DNA of 10,024 nt from an uncultured Myxococcales bacterium. GTDB lineage: Bacteria > Myxococcota_A > UBA9042. Location of the stretch: the NCBI GenBank assembly GCA_903917305.1, contig CAIXAA010000915.1, forward strand, positions 1 to 10,024, in the 5' to 3' direction. Shown one piece after another: positions 1-7,540 of the stretch (positions are counted from its first letter, which is position 1; each line of letters begins with the position of its first letter). The translations under genes and the position numbers were made by a program. The notes under the pieces are model-generated. The model did not search any database. It worked only from the letters and a program-made list of their open reading frames with translations, and was not told the DNA's origin.

Positions 1-1214
1 TCGACGGCCTCGAAGGCCTGGAGCGGCTGCATGCGACCGATCCGGACCTGCCGGTGGTGCTGATCACCGCGTTCGGCACGGTCGAGACGGCGGTCGAGGC
101 GATGAAGCGCGGCGCGTTCGACTACCTGCGCAAGCCGTTTGATCCCGATGAGTTGGAGATCGTCATCGATCGCGCCATCGCGCATCGCCAATTGCTTCGG
201 GAGAACCAGCGGTTGCGCTCCGAGGTGGCGCGGCGCGCGGCGTCGGAGGACATCATCTGCGCGGCGCCGGCCATGGCGGCGGTGATGGATCTGGTGGCGC
301 GCGTGGCGCCGTCGGACTTCTCGGTGCTGATGCTGGGCGAGTCGGGCACCGGCAAGGACGTGTTTGCCAAGCGTATCCATCAGTTGAGCGAGCGTTCGAG
401 CCAGTCCTTCGTGTCGATCAACTGCAGCGCGATTCCCGAGCACCTGCTGGAAAGCGAGCTGTTCGGCCACGAAAAGGGTGCGTTTTCAGGAGCGACCCAG
501 GCGCGCGAAGGCTTCTTTGCCGAAGCCGACGGCGGCACCTTGTTCTTGGACGAGATCGGCGACATGAGCCTGGCGCTGCAGCCCAAGCTGCTGCGTGTTC
601 TGCAAAATGGCGAGTATTACCGCGTGGGTAGCCGGCGCCTGGCCAAGACGGACGTGCGGCTCGTCTGCGCGTCGAACCGCGCGATCGAAGATCTGGTGGA
701 GCACGGCCAGTTCCGGCAGGACCTCTACTACCGCATCAACACGGTGCGCATCGACCTGCCGCCGCTGCGCGAGCGCGTGGAGGACATCCCGTCGCTGATC
801 GAGCACTTCCTGCGGCGTCTGGCCGCGCACCACCCGCGGATGCCCAACGCCGTGTCCGCACAGGCCATGCAGCTGCTGCTGGAGTACGGCTGGCCGGGCA
901 ACGTGCGCGAGCTGGAGCACGTGATCGAGCGCGCGTCGCTGGTATGCGATGGCGAGGAGATCCGGCCGGAATCGCTGCCGCGCGAGCTGCGCGGTCGGGG
1001 CAGCGGCGCCTACGCGGCGGGGCCGGTCGACAAGCCCTACAAGGATGCGCGAAGGGCGTTCGAGTACGGCTACTTCGTGCAGTTGCTCGATCGCGCCGGG
1101 CACAACGTGCAGAAGGCGGCGGAACTCGCGGGGCTGCACCGCAGCACGCTCTACGAGAAGCTGGCCGCGCTGGGCGTGCCGTATGAGCACGAAGGCAACG
1201 GGGCGGGGCGATGA
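1..1214 (+). CDS. Sigma-54-dependent response regulator, NtrC family (5' end outside window)
   Basis: This is a transcriptional activator that remodels sigma-54 RNA polymerase by ATP hydrolysis after phosphorylation by a partner kinase. The reading frame is open from nt 3, so the first in-frame GTG at 54 is inside the receiver domain and is not the true start. The visible receiver end shows the conserved Thr in LITAFG and the Lys in YLRKPFD; the phospho-acceptor Asp lies upstream of the window. The AAA+ domain has Walker A GESGTGKD (nt 336-359), a GAFSGA loop (477-494, Ser in place of the usual Thr of GAFTGA) and Walker B GGTLFLDE (531-554). The C-terminus carries a Fis-type helix-turn-helix (about 1060-1180, with NVQKAAELAGLHRSTLYEKL). 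Its TGA overlaps the maeB ATG by 4 nt, implying coupled translation. The family assignment is very secure. The target genes and inducing signal cannot be read here; a role in dicarboxylate metabolism is inferred from the neighbour only. Confidence 0.96.
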   Translation, partial: DGLEGLERLHATDPDLPVVLITAFGTVETAVEAMKRGAFDYLRKPFDPDELEIVIDRAIAHRQLLRENQRLRSEVARRAASEDIICAAPAMAAVMDLVARVAPSDFSVLMLGESGTGKDVFAKRIHQLSERSSQSFVSINCSAIPEHLLESELFGHEKGAFSGATQAREGFFAEADGGTLFLDEIGDMSLALQPKLLRVLQNGEYYRVGSRRLAKTDVRLVCASNRAIEDLVEHGQFRQDLYYRINTVRIDLPPLRERVEDIPSLIEHFLRRLAAHHPRMPNAVSAQAMQLLLEYGWPGNVRELEHVIERASLVCDGEEIRPESLPRELRGRGSGAYAAGPVDKPYKDARRAFEYGYFVQLLDRAGHNVQKAAELAGLHRSTLYEKLAALGVPYEHEGNGAGR

Positions 1215-3502
1215 CAGCCGAGCCAAACGGGCGTATGTTCCCCGCCATGAAAGCCGACGCACTCCGCTACCACTCCGAAGGCCGTCCGGGCAAGATTCAG
1301 GTCGTTCCGACCAAACCTTGCCTGACACAACGTGATCTTGCATTGGCGTACTCGCCGGGCGTGGCCGAGCCATGTCTGGAGATCCAGCGCAACCCGGACT
1401 CGGTGTTCGACTACACCGCCAAGGGCAACCTGGTCGCCGTGGTCTCCAACGGCACCGCCGTGCTGGGCTTGGGCAACATCGGCCCGCTCGCCGGCAAGCC
1501 GGTGATGGAAGGCAAGGGCGTTCTCTTCAAGAAGTTCGCGGACATCGATGTGTTCGACATCGAGATCGACGAGAACGATCCGAAGAAGCTCATCGACATC
1601 ATTGCGTCCTTGGAGCCGACTTTTGGCGGCATCAACCTCGAGGACATCAAGGCGCCGGAGTGCTTCGAGATCGAGACCGCGCTCAAAGAGCGGATGCAGA
1701 TCCCGGTGTTCCATGACGATCAGCATGGCACGGCCATCATCAGCGCCGCGGCCCTGATCAACGCCGTCGAGGTGCAGGGCAAGAATCCTGCGGACTTGAA
1801 GGTGGTGGTGTCCGGCGCGGGCGCTGCGGCGATCTCGTGCATGAACCTCTGGCAGCAGGTGGGTGTTCGGCTCGAGAACATCTTCATGTGCGATTCCAAG
1901 GGCGTTTTGCACGAAGGCCGGCGCGGCACCGTGGACGCCTCCAAGGAGCCGTACCTGCGCCAGACCGAAGCCCGCACGCTGGCCGACGCCATGGTCGGCG
2001 CGGACGCGTTCATCGGCCTGTCGGTCGCCAACTGCGTGACCGAAGCCATGGTCAAGTCCATGGCACCCAAGCCGATCATCTTCGCGTTGGCCAATCCGGA
2101 TCCGGAGATCCCGTACCCGCTGGCGCGCGCGGCGCGGCCGGATGCCATCATCGGCACGGGGCGCAGCGACTATCCGAACCAGGTCAACAACGTCCTGGGC
2201 TTTCCCTTCATCTTCCGCGGTGCGCTCGATGTCGGCGCGCGCCGCATCAACACGGAGATGAAGCTGGCGGCGGCGCGTGCGATCGCGCAGCTGGCGCGCG
2301 AAGACGTGCCGGACCGCGTGCGCGCGGCCTACTCCGACGAGCCGATGCGCTTTGGTTTGGAGTACATCCTGCCCAAGCCGCTCGACGAGCGCGTGCTGCT
2401 GCACGTGGCGCCGGCGGTGGCCAAGGCTGCGATGGAGACCGGTGTCGCCCGCAAGCACTTGGACCTGGACGCCTACCGCGACACCTTGGAAAAGCGAATG
2501 GGTCCGGCGCGTTCCATCGTGCGCCAGGTCATCCACCGCGTCAGCCACGATCCCAAGCGGATCATCTTTCCGGAAGCGAGCGACGACCGCGTGCTGCGCG
2601 CCTTGCCACGGCTGATGGAAGACGGCATCGCCAAGCCGGTGCTGCTCGGCGACGAGAAGCTGCTGCGGCAGAAGGCCGAAGCGCTCGGCATCGAGCTGGA
2701 AGGCGTGGAGTTCGTGTCGCTGCTCGAGCGGCCGAACTTCGATCGCGATGTCGGCACCTTGACCGAGCTGCGCGGCCGGCGTGGCATGACGCTGCCCAAG
2801 GCGCGGGAATTGTTGCGCAATGACGCGACGGTGGCCGGCCTGATGATGCTGCGCGCCGGCGATGCCGACGGCCTCGTCGCGGGTCTGTCGCACGGCTATC
2901 CGGAGACGATCGGCCTGGCCCTGCGCTTCATCGGCCTCGATCCGGGCGTGCGGGCGGCGGCCGGCGCGCACATGCTGATCACGCAGCGTGGACCGATCCT
3001 GTTTGCCGACACGACCGTGAACATCATGCCGGACGCGGAGACGCTGGCCGACATCGCGATCATGACAGCGAATTTCGCCCGTGAGATGGGCATCGAGCCG
3101 CACGTCGCGATGCTGTCGTACGCCAACTTCGGCTCCTCCTCGCACCCGGAAGCGGTCAAGGTGGCGGACGCGGTGCGCATTGCCCGGCAGCGCGAGCCGG
3201 GCCTGGACATCGAAGGCGAGATGCAGGCGCAGATCGCCCTGGACAGCGTGACGCGCAAGCGCGATTGGCCGCACACCAGGCTGGGCGGCGATGCCAATGT
3301 CCTGGTGTTCCCGACGCTTGGCGCCAGCAACACGGCGTACCAGCTGCTGGCGGCGCTCGGCGGTGCGGACGAGATCGGGCCGGTGCTGCTCGGGCTGCGG
3401 CGGCCGATCACCGTGATTCCGCCCGCTTGCAGCGTCGAGACCATCGTGCAGATGACCGCCATCACCGCGCTGCACGCGCAACGGCCGGCGCTCAAGGGCT
3501 GA
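1211..3502 (+). CDS. maeB: NADP-dependent malic enzyme with C-terminal phosphotransacetylase-like domain
   Basis: This cytoplasmic enzyme oxidatively decarboxylates malate to pyruvate, typically making NADPH. The 763-residue length fits the long bacterial MaeB class. The malic enzyme part covers about residues 15-430: LALAYSPGV with the putative catalytic Tyr47, EGKGVLFKKFADIDVFDIE containing the candidate Lys102, the metal-binding segments LEDIKAPE (144-151) and FHDDQHGTA (168-175), the Rossmann loop SGAGAAAI (201-208), ANPDPEI (295-301) and NQVNN (323-327). The phosphotransacetylase-like part covers about 445-760, starting at DPKRIIFPEASDDRVLRAL and including LFADTTVNIMPDAETLADIA. In studied MaeB proteins this domain is regulatory and responds to acetyl-CoA; that is family knowledge, not seen here. 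The ATG at 1211 overlaps the previous stop (ATGA). In-frame ATGs at 1235 and 1247 would give a start nearer to typical MaeB N-termini, but neither has a visible Shine-Dalgarno. NADP preference is by family. Confidence 0.96.
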   Translation: MTAEPNGRMFPAMKADALRYHSEGRPGKIQVVPTKPCLTQRDLALAYSPGVAEPCLEIQRNPDSVFDYTAKGNLVAVVSNGTAVLGLGNIGPLAGKPVMEGKGVLFKKFADIDVFDIEIDENDPKKLIDIIASLEPTFGGINLEDIKAPECFEIETALKERMQIPVFHDDQHGTAIISAAALINAVEVQGKNPADLKVVVSGAGAAAISCMNLWQQVGVRLENIFMCDSKGVLHEGRRGTVDASKEPYLRQTEARTLADAMVGADAFIGLSVANCVTEAMVKSMAPKPIIFALANPDPEIPYPLARAARPDAIIGTGRSDYPNQVNNVLGFPFIFRGALDVGARRINTEMKLAAARAIAQLAREDVPDRVRAAYSDEPMRFGLEYILPKPLDERVLLHVAPAVAKAAMETGVARKHLDLDAYRDTLEKRMGPARSIVRQVIHRVSHDPKRIIFPEASDDRVLRALPRLMEDGIAKPVLLGDEKLLRQKAEALGIELEGVEFVSLLERPNFDRDVGTLTELRGRRGMTLPKARELLRNDATVAGLMMLRAGDADGLVAGLSHGYPETIGLALRFIGLDPGVRAAAGAHMLITQRGPILFADTTVNIMPDAETLADIAIMTANFAREMGIEPHVAMLSYANFGSSSHPEAVKVADAVRIARQREPGLDIEGEMQAQIALDSVTRKRDWPHTRLGGDANVLVFPTLGASNTAYQLLAALGGADEIGPVLLGLRRPITVIPPACSVETIVQMTAITALHAQRPALKG

Positions 3503-3511
3503 TTGGGCGAC

Positions 3512-3515
3512 AAGG
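3512..3515 (+). promoter_or_regulatory. Ribosome binding site favouring the ATG start of hemD
   Basis: AAGG lies 5 nt before the ATG at 3521. It supports that codon over the in-frame TTG at 3503, which directly abuts the maeB stop and has no separate site. The match is short, so support is moderate. Confidence 0.45.
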
Positions 3516-3520
3516 CGGTC

Positions 3521-4273
3521 ATGGCGGCGACCATCGTGCTGACGCGCAGCGCCGAGGACAATGCGCCTCTGCGCCGGGAGTTGGCGGCGCGCGGCCACGT
3601 CGTGCTCGAAGTGCCGACCGCTTGCGTGCGCGACATCGGGCCGGAGCCTTCCGCGGACGTCGTGCGCCAATGGGCGGCGCAAGCGCGGGCCATTGCCTTC
3701 ACGAGTCGCAATGGTGTCCAAGGGTTCTGTCGGCTGCTCGGCGCCGAGCCGCTGCTCGCGGCGCTGGAGGGCGGCGCGCTGATCGCCGCCGTGGGGCGCG
3801 CGACGGCGCAGGTGCTGGCCGAGGCGGGCATCGCGCCGGTGCTGGCGCTGACCGAGCCGATGACGGGCAGCCACCTGGCCGAGGCCCTCGCCGATCGCTT
3901 GGAAACGCAGCCGGATGCCTGGGTTCTGGCCGTCCAGGGCCGCCATGCCCGGCCAGAGCTGGTGCAAGGGTTGGCGCTGCGCGGCGTGCCGAGCCGCGTC
4001 GCGGTCGTCTATGAGAACGCCGTGCCGGAGCCGCCCGCCGCGGAACTCCTGCGCGCTTGCGCGCTTGCGGACGCCGTCTACGTCGCCGCACCGTCGGCTG
4101 CCGACCGGTTGCTTGCCTGGGCGCCCGAATTGCGCGATCGTGCCTTCGTTGCCATTGGCCCGACCACCGCCGCTGAACTGCGCAGGAACCACGGGATCGA
4201 AGCTTCCCAGATTGCCGCCAACCCTGGTCTTGCCGCCGCCGTCGACGCGATCGAGCGCGCCCTCGCTGCCTGA
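3521..4273 (+). CDS. hemD: Uroporphyrinogen-III synthase
   Basis: This cytoplasmic enzyme cyclises hydroxymethylbilane with inversion of ring D to give uroporphyrinogen III, the branch point to heme, siroheme and cobalamin. From the ATG at 3521 the product is 250 residues, the usual size for stand-alone HemD. The family is poorly conserved, but recognisable elements occur in the right order: IVLTRSAEDN at the N-terminus, a segment with IAFTSRNGVQGF, then AAVGRATAQVLAEAGI, then VLAVQGRHARPELVQGL with GVPSRVAVVYEN, and finally AIGPTTAAELRRNHGI. These match the two-lobed fold with a GxxT-type loop in the second lobe. It starts 18 nt after maeB and is followed by hemL after 22 nt, so pathway context supports the call. 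A TTG start at 3503 would add 6 residues. There is no fusion to a HemX or methyltransferase domain, and hemC is not in the window. Confidence 0.9.
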   Translation: MAATIVLTRSAEDNAPLRRELAARGHVVLEVPTACVRDIGPEPSADVVRQWAAQARAIAFTSRNGVQGFCRLLGAEPLLAALEGGALIAAVGRATAQVLAEAGIAPVLALTEPMTGSHLAEALADRLETQPDAWVLAVQGRHARPELVQGLALRGVPSRVAVVYENAVPEPPAAELLRACALADAVYVAAPSAADRLLAWAPELRDRAFVAIGPTTAAELRRNHGIEASQIAANPGLAAAVDAIERALAA

Positions 4274-4286
4274 CCCCCACTGCCAC

Positions 4287-4290
4287 GGAG
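4287..4290 (+). promoter_or_regulatory. Ribosome binding site of hemL
   Basis: GGAG sits 5 nt before the ATG at 4296. This fixes the start of hemL, although the frame is open far upstream into hemD. It explains why the N-terminal Lys/Ala-rich stretch is likely translated. Confidence 0.65.
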
Positions 4291-4295
4291 CCGCC

Positions 4296-5639
4296 ATGTC
4301 CGCCCGCAAAACGCCCGCCGCCAAAAAGCCTGCAGCCACCAGTGCCTGGTCGCGCACCGCCTCCGATGCCCTCGTCGAGAAGGCGGTCCAGATCATCCCG
4401 GGCGGCGTCAACAGCCCGGTGCGCGCCTGCAAGTCCGTGCACGGCACGCCGCTGTACTTCGACCACGCGCAAGGCGCGGAGATCGTGGATGTCGACGGCA
4501 ACAGCTACATCGACTTCTGCATGTCCTGGGGCCCGCTGATCCTCGGCCACTCCGATCCCGAAGTCGTCAAGGCCGTCCAAGAGGCTGCACCCAAAGGCCT
4601 TTCCTACGGCGCTTGCCACTCCGGCGAGGTCGCCATCGCCGAGGCGCTGATCAAAGCCTTCCCCGGCGCCGAGATGGCGCGCCTGGTCAGCTCCGGCACC
4701 GAAGCGGTCATGACCGCGTTGCGCCTGGCGCGCGGCGCCACCGGCCGCTCCCTCATCGTCAAGTTCGAGGGCGGCTACCATGGCCATTCCGATGGCCTCT
4801 TGGTCAAGGCCGGCTCCGGCCTCGTCACCGCCGCGCAGCCGGGCGCCGAAGCGTCGAGCCAGGGCATCCCGCGCGAGATCGCGGCCTTGACGATCTCCTT
4901 GCCGTTCGGCAAGTTGGCGGAGGTCGAGAAGCTGTTCGCCTTCCACGGTCCCAAGATCGCCGCGGTCATCATCGAGCCGCTGCCGGCCAACAACGGCCTG
5001 CTGCAGCAGTCGACCGAGTTCTTGAAGGGCCTGCGCCACATCACGCAGAAGCACGGCTCCGTGCTGATCTTCGACGAGGTCATCTCGGGATTCCGCTTGA
5101 ACTACGGTGGCTACGGCAAGCTCATCGGCGTCGAGCCGGACCTCGTCACGCTCGGCAAGATCATCGGCGGCGGCATGCCGATCGGCGCCATCGTCGGTCC
5201 CAAGCGCCTGCTCGGTCTCCTCGCGCCGGCGGGCCCGGTCTACCAGGCCGGCACGCTCAGCGGCAATCCGGTGTCGGTGGCGGCGGGCCTCAAGACCTTG
5301 GAGCGCCTCAGCAATCCCAAGCTGTACGCCAACCTGGACAAGCTGGGCGCCTACCTGGAGCAGAAGCTCGCGGCGACCGGCATTCCGTGGCTGCGCGTGC
5401 GGCGCGTCGGGTCGATTGCCTGGCCGTACTTCGTGGAAGGCGCGTTCCCGCCGGACGCCGACCACATCGATCCCAAGGCGATCGAGCGTTTCAACCTGAT
5501 GTACCAGAAGGTTCTGGAGCAGGGCGTTTACCTGCCGCCCTCCGCCTACGAGGTGCTGTTCCTGTCCGCCGCGCACACCGAGGCGCACATCGACAAGCTC
5601 GTGGCGGCGCTGGCGAGCGCTGCGGTCGGCGTGGAGTAG
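4296..5639 (+). CDS. hemL: Glutamate-1-semialdehyde 2,1-aminomutase
   Basis: This PLP enzyme converts glutamate-1-semialdehyde to 5-aminolevulinate in the C5 pathway, so this organism makes heme precursors from glutamyl-tRNA. The 447-residue product belongs to class III aminotransferases. Landmarks are IIPGGVNSPVRA (33-44), VSSGTEAVMTALRLAR (131-146), YHGHSDGLLVKAGSG (161-175), the cofactor-binding Asp in LIFDEVISGFR (257-267) and the Schiff-base Lys288 in TLGKIIGGGMPIG. The C-terminal LPPSAYEVLFLSAAHTE is also characteristic. The frame is open upstream through hemD, but ATG 4296 is the first sensible start after the hemD stop and has a good ribosome binding site. Residues 1-20 (MSARKTPAAKKPAAT...) form a basic Ala/Lys/Pro extension ahead of the conserved start; many HemL proteins are about 20 residues shorter. 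It is followed after 3 nt by a histidine kinase. Confidence 0.98.
   Translation: MSARKTPAAKKPAATSAWSRTASDALVEKAVQIIPGGVNSPVRACKSVHGTPLYFDHAQGAEIVDVDGNSYIDFCMSWGPLILGHSDPEVVKAVQEAAPKGLSYGACHSGEVAIAEALIKAFPGAEMARLVSSGTEAVMTALRLARGATGRSLIVKFEGGYHGHSDGLLVKAGSGLVTAAQPGAEASSQGIPREIAALTISLPFGKLAEVEKLFAFHGPKIAAVIIEPLPANNGLLQQSTEFLKGLRHITQKHGSVLIFDEVISGFRLNYGGYGKLIGVEPDLVTLGKIIGGGMPIGAIVGPKRLLGLLAPAGPVYQAGTLSGNPVSVAAGLKTLERLSNPKLYANLDKLGAYLEQKLAATGIPWLRVRRVGSIAWPYFVEGAFPPDADHIDPKAIERFNLMYQKVLEQGVYLPPSAYEVLFLSAAHTEAHIDKLVAALASAAVGVE
5633..5636 (+). promoter_or_regulatory. Ribosome binding site of the histidine kinase, inside the end of hemL
   Basis: GGAG overlaps the last sense codons of hemL and stands 6 nt before the GTG at 5643. 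It supports GTG as the start and suggests that kinase translation is coupled to hemL termination. Confidence 0.55.
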
Positions 5640-5642
5640 CGC

Positions 5643-6851
5643 GTGGAAGAACTGGCCACCACCCTGCGGAACCTGCGCAGGCGCTATGGCGCGGTGGCCC
5701 TGTTTTCCGCGGCGACGGTGCTGCTCATCGTGCTCGGGTCGTGGTGGTTCGTCTTCATCCACGGGGCGATCAGCAATGAACATCGGATGATGCAGCAGGC
5801 GCTCGGCCAGATGGCCGAGGTGCAAGCGCTGCGCCTGCGCGATGCCGGCGACGCCGTGCACGAGGGGCTGCTGCCCGACGACGCGCGCTTCGAGGTGGTG
5901 CGCGTCTCGCCAGTGCTGTCGCCATTTGCGCACCGCATCGATCCGCACCCGCTCTACCGCTACCCGGCGCCCGAGACGCTGGCGGTGCAGCCGACCGAGG
6001 CGACGCTGCGCACGCTGAGCCTCAAGTACGAGAGCCGGCGCGGGATGTGGATGGGCGAAGGCCTGTTGCTCGTCACGCTGCTGATCGCGGTGGTGGGGAT
6101 GCTCTACCGGATGGTGGCGGCGGAGCGGGCATTTCGCAAGGAAATGCAAGAGTTTCTCGGGCGCGTGACCCACGAGATGAAGACGCCGCTGGCCGGCATC
6201 AAGGCCGTGCTGCAGACATTGCAGCTTGGTCGCATGCCGGAGGCGCAAGCCCGCGAATTGACGGCGATGGCCCTGCGCGAGGCGGAGCGCGAGGAGCACC
6301 TGATCCAGAACCTGCTGCTCGGGCAGCGGATGCGCATGAGCGACCAGCGGCTGGCCAAGGAAGAGACGGACTTGCGCGCGCTGCTGGAGCGCTTCGTGAA
6401 GCACCGCAGCGACACGATGGTGCCGGATGGCGCGAGCTTGACGTTGGAGTGCCCGCAGTCCCTGATGTTCCTTGGGGATCCGACGGCGGTCTGGACGATC
6501 CTGGAGAACCTCGGCGACAATGCGGTCAAGTACGGCGGCCGCAAGCTGTGCGTCCAAGCGCGCCTGGAGCCGACCCGCGCGGTCGTCGAGTTCGCGGACG
6601 ACGGGATCGGCTTCGAGAGCGAGCGCGCCGAGCACCTGTTCGACGCCTTCGCCTCCAGCGGCGGCCACGCCGTGTCCAAGCACGGGACAGGCCTCGGCTT
6701 GTCCATCTCGCGCACCCTTGCAGAGCGCATGGGTGGCACCTTGCGCGCCCGCAGCGCCGGCAAAGGCCAGGGCGCGACATTCGTTCTCAGCCTGCCACTG
6801 CCGCCTCGCAGAGAGACGGCAGCGCGCCGCACCCAAGCCAGCGAATCATGA
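5643..6851 (+). CDS. Membrane-bound sensor histidine kinase without HAMP domain
   Basis: This inner-membrane sensor kinase of 402 residues is the likely partner of the response regulator it overlaps. It starts with GTG. Hydrophobic segment 1 is about residues 17-39 and segment 2 about 138-157, leaving a predicted periplasmic loop of about 95 residues. The loop matches no fold I recognise and includes H40, H47, M49, M50, M57, H73, H97 and H102. Catalytic parts are the H-box RVTHEMKTPLAG (phospho-acceptor His177), N-box LENLGDNAVKYGG (288-299), G1 box DDGIGF (319-324), the LFDAF motif (332-336) and G2 box GTGLGLSIS (348-356). All key residues are present, so it should be active. Only about 20 residues separate the second membrane segment from His177, which leaves no room for HAMP or PAS. 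It lies 3 nt after hemL, and its TGA overlaps the next ATG. The signal is unknown; heme or redox sensing would be a guess from position. Confidence 0.95.
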   Translation: MEELATTLRNLRRRYGAVALFSAATVLLIVLGSWWFVFIHGAISNEHRMMQQALGQMAEVQALRLRDAGDAVHEGLLPDDARFEVVRVSPVLSPFAHRIDPHPLYRYPAPETLAVQPTEATLRTLSLKYESRRGMWMGEGLLLVTLLIAVVGMLYRMVAAERAFRKEMQEFLGRVTHEMKTPLAGIKAVLQTLQLGRMPEAQARELTAMALREAEREEHLIQNLLLGQRMRMSDQRLAKEETDLRALLERFVKHRSDTMVPDGASLTLECPQSLMFLGDPTAVWTILENLGDNAVKYGGRKLCVQARLEPTRAVVEFADDGIGFESERAEHLFDAFASSGGHAVSKHGTGLGLSISRTLAERMGGTLRARSAGKGQGATFVLSLPLPPRRETAARRTQASES

Positions 6852-7537
6852 GCCGAATCCTGCTATGTGAAGACGATCAGCTGATTGGCACGATGGTTCG
6901 CCTGAACCTAGAGCAAGACGGCTATGGCGTGGAGTGGCAGCGCTCCGGCGAGGCGGCGCTCGAGCTGCTGACGCAGCAGCGTTTTGACTTGATGCTGCTC
7001 GACATCGGCCTGCCGGGGATGAGCGGCCTGGACGTGGCGCGGGCGTCGCGGGCGGCGGGCGTGGGGACGCCGATCGTCATGCTCACGGCGCGCGACGACC
7101 TGGAGACGAAGGTCCAGGCGCTCGATGGCGGCGCCGACGACTACCTGTGCAAGCCGTTCGACATGGCGGAGCTGCTGGCGCGCGTGCGCGCCCAGATCCG
7201 CCGCAGCCAGGGCAGCCTGGAGGTCGCGACCGAGGCGGAGCTGCAGATCGGCATGGCGCGCGTGGACTTCGACCGCCGCACCCTGCGCGACCAAGCGGGC
7301 GCGGAGTTCGAGCTGACCGACAAGGAAGTCGAGCTGCTGCAGTTCCTGGTGCGCAACCCGCACCGGGCGCTGAGCCGCGCCGACATCCTCGAGGAAGTCT
7401 GGGGGATGGACACGTCGCCGACCGAGAGGACGGTGGACAACTTCATCGTGCGGCTGCGCAAGTGGATCGAGCCCGATGCGGAGCATCCGCGGCACATCCA
7501 GACGGTGCGCGGGTGGGGCTATCGCTACGAGCCGTAA
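6848..7537 (+). CDS. OmpR/PhoB-family response regulator
   Basis: This is a DNA-binding response regulator of 229 residues. The receiver domain (1-118) has the acidic pair E8/D9/D10, phospho-acceptor Asp52 in LMLLDIGLPGMSGLD, the switch Thr80 in IVMLTARDD and Lys102 in YLCKPFD. The winged-helix domain (about 130-229) has FELTDKEVELLQFLVRNP, the recognition-helix region ERTVDNFIVRLRKWIE and the terminal hairpin HIQTVRGWGYRYEP. The ATG overlaps the kinase stop (ATGA) and has no clear ribosome binding site of its own, so translation is probably coupled and the two proteins should be cognate partners. It is the last + strand gene. Its stop lies only 3 nt from the stop of the convergent ccsA. The regulon is unknown, and I saw no clear direct-repeat operator, since the block's promoter region is not in the window. 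Confidence 0.96.
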   Translation: MSRILLCEDDQLIGTMVRLNLEQDGYGVEWQRSGEAALELLTQQRFDLMLLDIGLPGMSGLDVARASRAAGVGTPIVMLTARDDLETKVQALDGGADDYLCKPFDMAELLARVRAQIRRSQGSLEVATEAELQIGMARVDFDRRTLRDQAGAEFELTDKEVELLQFLVRNPHRALSRADILEEVWGMDTSPTERTVDNFIVRLRKWIEPDAEHPRHIQTVRGWGYRYEP

Positions 7538-7540
7538 CGC

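Noticed and set aside
3503..3520. TTG start for hemD directly after the maeB stop
   Set aside because: The ATG at 3521 has AAGG at a good distance and gives a normal HemD N-terminus; the TTG adds residues without family support.
4053..4068. Two tandem copies of GCGCTTGC inside hemD, which could in principle slip and shift the frame
   Set aside because: Only two copies, the frame is intact, and the repeat reads as ordinary Arg/Ala/Cys/Leu codons; too weak for a phase-variation claim.
1151..4501. A minus-strand open frame of over 1,100 codons spanning the antisense of maeB, hemD and the start of hemL
   Set aside because: It crosses three well-conserved genes, is rich in Arg, His, Gln and Ala with no recognisable domain, and is what strong third-position G/C bias produces on the opposite strand.
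4613..5779. A 388-codon plus-strand frame overlapping hemL and the kinase start
   Set aside because: It is an Arg/Gly-rich shadow frame over the conserved HemL core and crosses a gene boundary.
3699..6836. A second minus-strand open frame of over 1,000 codons antisense to hemD, hemL and the kinase
   Set aside because: Same composition artefact: Arg/His/Asp/Ala-rich, no motif, and it spans several unrelated confident genes.
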